A stretch of 64,000 bases of DNA, from contig JAJYHM010000049.1 of NCBI GenBank assembly GCA_021784755.1, positions 1 through 64,000 of the forward strand, in the 5' to 3' direction. The notes under the pieces are model-generated. The model did not search any database. It saw only the letters and a program-made list of their open reading frames with translations, and was not told where the DNA came from. This DNA is from Pseudomonadota bacterium. Lineage in GTDB: Bacteria; Pseudomonadota; Gammaproteobacteria; Acidiferrobacterales; Acidiferrobacteraceae. Both the position numbers and the translations under genes were made by a program. Of the stretch, positions 59,481-64,000 are shown in pieces. Within the stretch, counting starts at the first letter, position 1; each line of letters starts with the position of its first letter.

Positions 59481-60122
59481 TTATTTATGCCCCGCGTCGG
59501 AATCGCCTGCGGCCGGGGTGGCCCGGTGGCGTCGCACGGCCAAAATGAGCAAGAGCCCGAGGCCCACGGCCACGGCATCATCGATGCCGTGCATGTAAGG
59601 GTTGAGTTCGCGCCAGTGTTGCCCGAGCCGCAGGCCGATCCAGGCCAAGGCCGCGCACCAGATCGCGGAGCCTATCGTCGAATACAGGATGAAGGGGGCG
59701 AGCGGCATGCGTGCCACACCCGCGGGGAGCGATATGAAGGTGCGCACGATAGGGAGTAGGCGCGCGAAGAAAACTGCCGACTGGCCGTGACGCGCGAACC
59801 AGTCGTGGGCGAGATCGAGGTCGCGTGGCGATATCAGGATCTTGCGCCCGTGACGGCGCAGGAAGGGCAGGCCGCCGTAGGCCCCGAAGGCGTAAGCGGC
59901 CAGCGATCCCGCGACACCGCCGATAGTGCCGGCCAGTGTGACGCCGACGAAGCTCAGGGTCTTCACGGAGGCGAGATAGCCCGCAAAGGTCATGATGACC
60001 TCGGAGGGGATCGGGATGCAGGCGCTCTCCGCCGCCATGAGCGCGGCGATGCCGATGTAGCCCGTGTGGCGGATCGTCATCAGGATCGCGCCAGCCATAG
60101 CATGGATCAGGGCATGTATCAC
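59481..60122 (-). CDS. DedA-family membrane protein
   Basis: A 213-residue member of the DedA/SNARE-associated family, inner-membrane proteins now linked to lipid (undecaprenyl phosphate) flipping and envelope homeostasis. Signatures are MAAESACIPIPSEVIMTFAG with the conserved acidic residues, and FFARLLPIVRTFISLPAGVA with the essential Arg residues. About five helices are predicted. The GTG at 60122 is chosen since TGGAG precedes it by seven bases; ATG 60182 is the alternative. Confidence 0.88.
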   Translation of the reverse strand: MIHALIHAMAGAILMTIRHTGYIGIAALMAAESACIPIPSEVIMTFAGYLASVKTLSFVGVTLAGTIGGVAGSLAAYAFGAYGGLPFLRRHGRKILISPRDLDLAHDWFARHGQSAVFFARLLPIVRTFISLPAGVARMPLAPFILYSTIGSAIWCAALAWIGLRLGQHWRELNPYMHGIDDAVAVGLGLLLILAVRRHRATPAAGDSDAGHK

Positions 60123-60278
60123 AGGCGGCTCCAGGGCTGTCTTTTGGGTTGCAGGGAATCGGGGTGTGGCCGCGAGCGGCACGGACTGGGTTGGGTGATG
60201 CCGGGAGGTCGAGTCACTGGGGATGGTCCACCCGATGGCCGCGGGGCGGTATCAGGTGGACCTGGGCTTGGGCGTTGA

Positions 60279-60719
60279 CTACGCCATCTGCCGTTCGCGT
60301 ATCTCGTCTAGGGTCTTGCAGTCGATGCACAAGGTGGCTGTGGGCCGGGCCTCGAGCCTCTGTACGCCGATCTCGACCCCGCAGTTTTCGCAATACCCGT
60401 AATCGTCGGCGTCGATGCGCGTCACTGCCTCGTCGATCTTTCGGATCAATTTGCGTTCGCGCTCGCGATTGCGCAGCTCGAGCGACATATCCGTCTCCTG
60501 GCTTGCGCGATCGTTCGGGTCGGGATGATTGGCTGTCTCGTCCTGCATGGCATGCATGGTGCGAGAGACTTCCTGGATCAGCTCCGCCTTCCAAGCGAGC
60601 AGAACCTTACGGAAGTGTTCGCGCTGCCGGTTATTCATGTATTCTTCGCCCTCGGCGACGGAATAGGGCTTTATGCCATGCAGCAGAGTCTGCACTTCCT
60701 TTTTCTTGGTGACAGCCAT
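60279..60719 (-). CDS. dksA: RNA polymerase-binding regulator DksA
   Basis: A 146-residue DksA that works with ppGpp on ribosomal and other promoters. The coiled coil carries the acidic tip DPNDRASQETD. The four-Cys zinc finger is complete: CENCGVEIG and CIDCKTLDE. YMNNRQREHFRKVLLAWKAE opens the globular part. It is divergent from the HAD hydrolase gene across 135 bases. Confidence 0.96.
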   Translation of the reverse strand: MAVTKKKEVQTLLHGIKPYSVAEGEEYMNNRQREHFRKVLLAWKAELIQEVSRTMHAMQDETANHPDPNDRASQETDMSLELRNRERERKLIRKIDEAVTRIDADDYGYCENCGVEIGVQRLEARPTATLCIDCKTLDEIRERQMA

Positions 60720-60854
60720 CGATTACTCCTGCGCTCGATACAATGGTAGGGCTTGCGAGCAAGCGGGATTCTATACCAGAAAGGGCGGGGACACGCAAGA
60801 AAACGTCCGACGAGCGGGGTGTGGCCGGTATTGAGCGACGATAGGGGATCTGAG

Positions 60855-61619
60855 ATGTTGAAGGCATTGATTTTCGATGTGGATGGGACGCTCGCCGATA
60901 CGGAGCGGGATGGGCATCGCGTGGCGTTTAATCGCGCCTTTGCGGAGGAGGGGCTACCCATAGTCTGGGACGTGCCGCTCTATGGGCAGCTGCTCGCCAT
61001 CACGGGAGGCAAGGAGCGCTTGCTGCATTTCTTCACGCGCGTGCGGCCCGATCTACGCCCGGTAGGGGATTTGGACGCTCTGGTGCGGCGCCTGCATGCG
61101 CGCAAGACCGAGATTTACAGTGATCTCTTGACTGCTGAGGGCGTGCCGCTGCGGCCGGGCGTGCGCCGATTGCTCCTCGAGGCCCGTGCCCGCGGCCTGC
61201 GCCTGGGGATCGCAACTACGACCACGGAGAAGAATCTCGAGCCTCTGTGGAGCGCCTTGGGCGACGGTGCGCGGGGGTGGTTCGATATGGTGGGGGCGGG
61301 CGACTGCGTGGCTGCCAAGAAGCCTGCGCCGGATATCTATGAACACGTCCTCCGCGGCCTAGGTCTGCCCGCCCAGGACTGTCTCGCCTTCGAGGACTCT
61401 GAGAATGGGCTACGCGCGGCGGTGGCCGCCGGGCTTTGCACGGTCGTCACGGTCACCGACTACACGCGCGATCAGGATCTGGCGGCGGGGCTCTTGGTCG
61501 TTGACCATCTGGGTGAGCCAGAGCTTCCATCGACTCGGCTTTCCGGCGCCCCGTTCGCGGGTCGACTGCTCGACGTCGATGCTTTGAATGCGCTCAGTCG
61601 GCTTTGCGAGCGGCGTTGA
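60855..61619 (+). CDS. HAD-superfamily phosphatase (CbbY/CbbZ type)
   Basis: A 254-residue HAD hydrolase with a helical cap. Motif I is [13 protein letters not shown] (nucleophile Asp at about residue 9), motif [12 protein letters not shown], motif III around [12 protein letters not shown] and motif [15 protein letters not shown]. The cap and length resemble CbbY, a xylulose-1,5-bisphosphate phosphatase found with Rubisco genes; no Rubisco genes are near. The start is ATG 60855. queD follows seven bases after. Confidence 0.85.
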   Translation: MLKALIFDVDGTLADTERDGHRVAFNRAFAEEGLPIVWDVPLYGQLLAITGGKERLLHFFTRVRPDLRPVGDLDALVRRLHARKTEIYSDLLTAEGVPLRPGVRRLLLEARARGLRLGIATTTTEKNLEPLWSALGDGARGWFDMVGAGDCVAAKKPAPDIYEHVLRGLGLPAQDCLAFEDSENGLRAAVAAGLCTVVTVTDYTRDQDLAAGLLVVDHLGEPELPSTRLSGAPFAGRLLDVDALNALSRLCERR

Positions 61620-61626
61620 GGCGGCC

Positions 61627-62001
61627 ATGGAGATCTTCAAGAGTTTCAGGATCGAGGCCGCGCACCGATTGCCCGGTTTGCCGGAGGGCCACAAGTGCTG
61701 GCGGCTGCACGGCCATTCGTTCCGGATCGATGTTCATATTCGGGGTCCGGTCGATGCAGCGCGCGGATGGGTGATGGATTTTGGGGACGTAAGCGCCGCC
61801 TTCCGGCCGATTTTCGAGGATCTCGATCACCACTATTTGAACGATATCCCGGGTCTCGAGAACCCGACTAGCGAGCGCCTCGCGCAGTATGTGTGGGGGC
61901 GGCTCGCCGATGTCCTTCCCGGGCTCGCGCGTGTGGTGATCCATGAGACCTGCACAGCCGGATGCGCCTATGAAGGCCCGCGCTCAGAGGACCCAGGGTA
62001 A
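61627..62001 (+). CDS. queD: 6-carboxy-5,6,7,8-tetrahydropterin synthase QueD
   Basis: A 124-residue QueD of the queuosine/7-deazaguanine pathway. Zinc ligands are His13 (EAAHRLPG), His28 and His30 (RLHGHSF); catalytic Cys24 (GHKCWRL). The segment [20 protein letters not shown] and the end [11 protein letters not shown] match E. coli QueD closely. The ATG at 61627 is chosen on homology. Its end overlaps gph by 18 bases in convergent orientation. Confidence 0.95.
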   Translation: MEIFKSFRIEAAHRLPGLPEGHKCWRLHGHSFRIDVHIRGPVDAARGWVMDFGDVSAAFRPIFEDLDHHYLNDIPGLENPTSERLAQYVWGRLADVLPGLARVVIHETCTAGCAYEGPRSEDPG

Positions 62002-62631
62002 GAGATCGGCGGGGGTCGCAAGGAGTCCGTCGGCGCCGAAGCCCGCGGCCTCCTCGGGAGGGGCGTAGCCGAAGGCCACCGCCAGCGCCGACATACCGGC
62101 GGCGCGGGCTGCATCGACGTCTCCTTGATCGTCTCCGACATAGACGCAACGCGCCGGGGCCACGCCCAGAAGGGCGCAGGCGTGTAACAAGGGGTCCGGG
62201 TAGGGCTTGGCGCGCGCCGCCGTGTCTCCGCCGACCAAGCAGCGGGCGCGTCCCAGGAGGTGGAGGGCCGCAAGCACGCGCTGCGCTAGGTGTTCGGGCT
62301 TATTGGTCACGACCCCCCACGGGAGGCCGCGCTCGTCCAGGGCGTCGAGGACCGCGGCGATGCCGGGATTGAGCTCGGTGGCCTGTCCGATCAGGCGATC
62401 GTAGTGCGCGAGAAACGCCCCTCGCGCGGCTTCGTAGCCGTCTGCGTCCGGCGCGATGCCGAGCCCCTCCCAAAGCAGGGCGCGCGTCCCCACGGCGGTT
62501 GCCCGCCGGATGCGATCCTGATCGAGAGGCGGGCTCCCTGGCGCCCGTAGGGCCTCCAAGGCCAAGGCCAGGTCTGGGGCGGTATTGGCCAGAGTGCCGT
62601 CCAGATCGAACAGCACGACATCGCGCTTCAC
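61984..62631 (-). CDS. gph: Phosphoglycolate phosphatase Gph
   Basis: A 215-residue HAD phosphatase. Motif I is [20 protein letters not shown], the typical Gph opening; motif [17 protein letters not shown]; motif [22 protein letters not shown]. Gph removes 2-phosphoglycolate from DNA repair or oxygenase reactions. It overlaps ubiG by four bases (ATGA), the ubiG-gph pairing common in proteobacteria. Confidence 0.92.
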   Translation of the reverse strand: MKRDVVLFDLDGTLANTAPDLALALEALRAPGSPPLDQDRIRRATAVGTRALLWEGLGIAPDADGYEAARGAFLAHYDRLIGQATELNPGIAAVLDALDERGLPWGVVTNKPEHLAQRVLAALHLLGRARCLVGGDTAARAKPYPDPLLHACALLGVAPARCVYVGDDQGDVDAARAAGMSALAVAFGYAPPEEAAGFGADGLLATPADLLPWVL

Positions 62632-63341
62632 GGTGTGTCGCGTCGTCCGGCGACCAGGTAATTGACACCGAGATCGGATGACAGCGCGAAGTGATGTACC
62701 AGCGGCCAGTAACGCACACCGCTCATCGTCGTGACCTGCAGGCCCGCAGCGCGCATCCAGGCGGCGAGTTCCGATGGGCGGATGAAGCGTGCGTATTCAT
62801 GGGTGCCACGCGGCAGGATGTTCATCAGGTACTCGGCCCCCACGACCGCGGTGAGCCAAGCCTTGGGCGTTCGATTGATCGTCGAAAAAAAGACCTGGCC
62901 GTCGGGCTTGACGAGTCGCGCGCAGGCGCAGATGACCGACGCGGGGTCCGGGACATGCTCGAGCATCTCGAGGCAGGTCACGACATCGAAGGATCCATCC
63001 GCGCCATCGCGCGCGAGGTCCTCCACAGAGGTCTCGCGGTAATCTATGGTCAGACCATTCTCTATGGCATGCAGGCGCGCGACGAGCAGGGCCTCGTGAG
63101 CGAGATCGATGCCGGTCACGGTCGCCCCCTCGGCGGTCATGGCTTCGGCCAGCAGTCCCCCGCCGCACCCTACGTCCAGCACCCGCAACCCCGCCAGTGG
63201 GGCGCGGTCCTTGATGAAGCGCAGACGCAGAGGATTCATGCCGTGCAGGGTCTTGAGCGGGCCATCAGGGTCCCACCACTGGCCGGCGACCGCCTCGAAT
63301 CGTTGCAGTTCTTTGGGATCGGCGTTCTGCGCGACGGTCAT
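62628..63341 (-). CDS. ubiG: Ubiquinone O-methyltransferase UbiG
   Basis: A 237-residue SAM-dependent enzyme doing both O-methylations in ubiquinone synthesis. The SAM loop is VLDVGCGGGLLAEAMTAEGA; CLEMLEHVPDPASVI and FFSTINRTPKAWLTAVVGAE are family signatures. It overlaps mtaD upstream and gph downstream by four bases each, so the three genes form one leftward unit. Confidence 0.95.
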   Translation of the reverse strand: MTVAQNADPKELQRFEAVAGQWWDPDGPLKTLHGMNPLRLRFIKDRAPLAGLRVLDVGCGGGLLAEAMTAEGATVTGIDLAHEALLVARLHAIENGLTIDYRETSVEDLARDGADGSFDVVTCLEMLEHVPDPASVICACARLVKPDGQVFFSTINRTPKAWLTAVVGAEYLMNILPRGTHEYARFIRPSELAAWMRAAGLQVTTMSGVRYWPLVHHFALSSDLGVNYLVAGRRDTP

Positions 63342-64000
63342 GAGACCTCTCCGGGATCGGCTGCACGTATCTTATCACGCCAGGCCGCTGCCCGACCGAT
63401 GATCGCCTTTTCGTCCAGGGTCAGCGGGCGGCGGCCGGCGAGCAAGGCCCGCCCCGCGACCCATACATGTGTGACCTGGTCGCGGCTGGCGGCATAGACA
63501 ATCTGCGAGATCGGGTCGTACAGGGGTTGGGTGGCGGGGACATTTAGGTCCACGGCGATCAGATCCGCGCTCTTGCCGACCACGAGCGAGCCCGTGTCGG
63601 CGGCAAGCCCGAGGGCCCGTGCCCCGTTTAAGGTCGCCATCTCGAGCGCATAGGCGGCCGGCACCGAGGTCGCATCGCCGCTCGTGCCCTTGGCAAGCAA
63701 AGCCGCGGTGCGCATCTCGCCGAACATGTCGAGGTCGTTGTTGCTGGCCGCGCCGTCGGTGCCGAGGGCCAGGTTGACGCCGGCGTGTGCAAGCGCCGTC
63801 GCCGGACAGATACCGGCGGCGATCTTCAGGTTGGATTCTGGGCAGTGGACCACGCTCACCCCGCGCTCGGCGCACATCGCGATTTCGTCTGGCAGCAGCT
63901 GTGTCATGTGCACGGCCATGAGGCCCGAATGCACGATGCCGAGCCGGTCTAGGCGCGCGAGTGGGCGCACACCGTAATTTTGCAGAGAATGCTCGATTTC
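63338..64000 (-). CDS. mtaD: MtaD-type adenosine-derivative deaminase, cut by the window edge
   Basis: The C-terminal 220 residues of an amidohydrolase of the TRZ/ATZ, 5-methylthioadenosine/S-adenosylhomocysteine deaminase type. Visible motifs are MSVVHCPESNLK-like VSVVHCPESNLKIAAG and LALGTDGAASNNDLDMFGEM, with the metal-site Asp. The frame stays open to 64000 (EIEHSLQNYGV precedes the GTG the track uses), so that GTG is internal. The pairing with ubiG and gph is known in other gammaproteobacteria. Confidence 0.88.
   Translation of the reverse strand, partial: EIEHSLQNYGVRPLARLDRLGIVHSGLMAVHMTQLLPDEIAMCAERGVSVVHCPESNLKIAAGICPATALAHAGVNLALGTDGAASNNDLDMFGEMRTAALLAKGTSGDATSVPAAYALEMATLNGARALGLAADTGSLVVGKSADLIAVDLNVPATQPLYDPISQIVYAASRDQVTHVWVAGRALLAGRRPLTLDEKAIIGRAAAWRDKIRAADPGEVS

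Overview
The window is a compact, GC-rich chromosomal segment of a gammaproteobacterium. Its backbone, smpB-ratA-rnfH-bamE-fur-recN-nadK-hrcA-grpE-dnaK-dnaJ-dapB-carA-carB-greA-rlmE-ftsH-folP-glmM-tpiA-secG-tRNA-Leu ... tRNA-fMet-rimP-nusA-infB-rbfA-truB-rpsO-pnp, is the order I know from Pseudomonas and related gammaproteobacteria. A full 14-gene complex I operon, a cytochrome c', a b561-type cytochrome and a HiPIP-like protein suggest a respiratory, possibly chemolithotrophic and acid-dwelling lineage (Acidiferrobacter/Ectothiorhodospira-like). That placement is inference; no 16S gene or other marker is present.

Layout. 0-1.3 kb: small accessory patch with an Xre/BrnT/BrnA toxin-antitoxin cassette on the minus strand, palindromes and an 18-bp inverted repeat. 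1.3-9.3 kb: smpB, a divergent NSS-family transporter, ratA-rnfH, bamE, fur, an ArgA-like GNAT, recN, nadK, hrcA. 9.3-13.2 kb: heat-shock genes grpE, dnaK, dnaJ, with two sigma-32-like promoters and a CIRCE operator in front of hrcA. 13.2-26.1 kb: exported DsrE-like protein, dapB, carAB-greA with an attenuator-like leader, rlmE, ftsH, folP, glmM, tpiA, secG, tRNA-Leu. 26.3-40.5 kb: nuoA-N, tightly packed behind one recognisable promoter. 40.5-45.7 kb: accessory redox/iron block (cytochrome c', cytochrome b561, TonB-dependent receptor, HiPIP-like protein, then about 700 bp without a confident gene). 45.7-54.2 kb: tRNA-fMet and the rimP-nusA-infB-rbfA-truB-rpsO-pnp operon. 54.2-64 kb: a methyltransferase followed by a second exported DsrE-like protein, then yheT-acs, a DedA protein, dksA, a HAD hydrolase, queD, gph, ubiG and a partial mtaD at the right edge.

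How the genes work together. The central blocks are translation and RNA metabolism (rimP to pnp, tRNAs, smpB, rlmE, greA, dksA), proteostasis (hrcA/grpE/dnaK/dnaJ/ftsH) and the entry point of electrons into the respiratory chain (nuoA-N). Many neighbours overlap by a few bases (GTGA/ATGA junctions), which implies translational coupling. The signals most worth following are the carAB leader (promoter, arginine-codon leader ORF and terminator hairpin superimposed), a terminator-like hairpin inside the folP coding sequence, a U1:U72 mismatch in the initiator tRNA, an NSS transporter without its usual Asn/Arg signature, and an atypical HiPIP-like protein. I did not see CRISPR arrays, prophage genes or a transposase.
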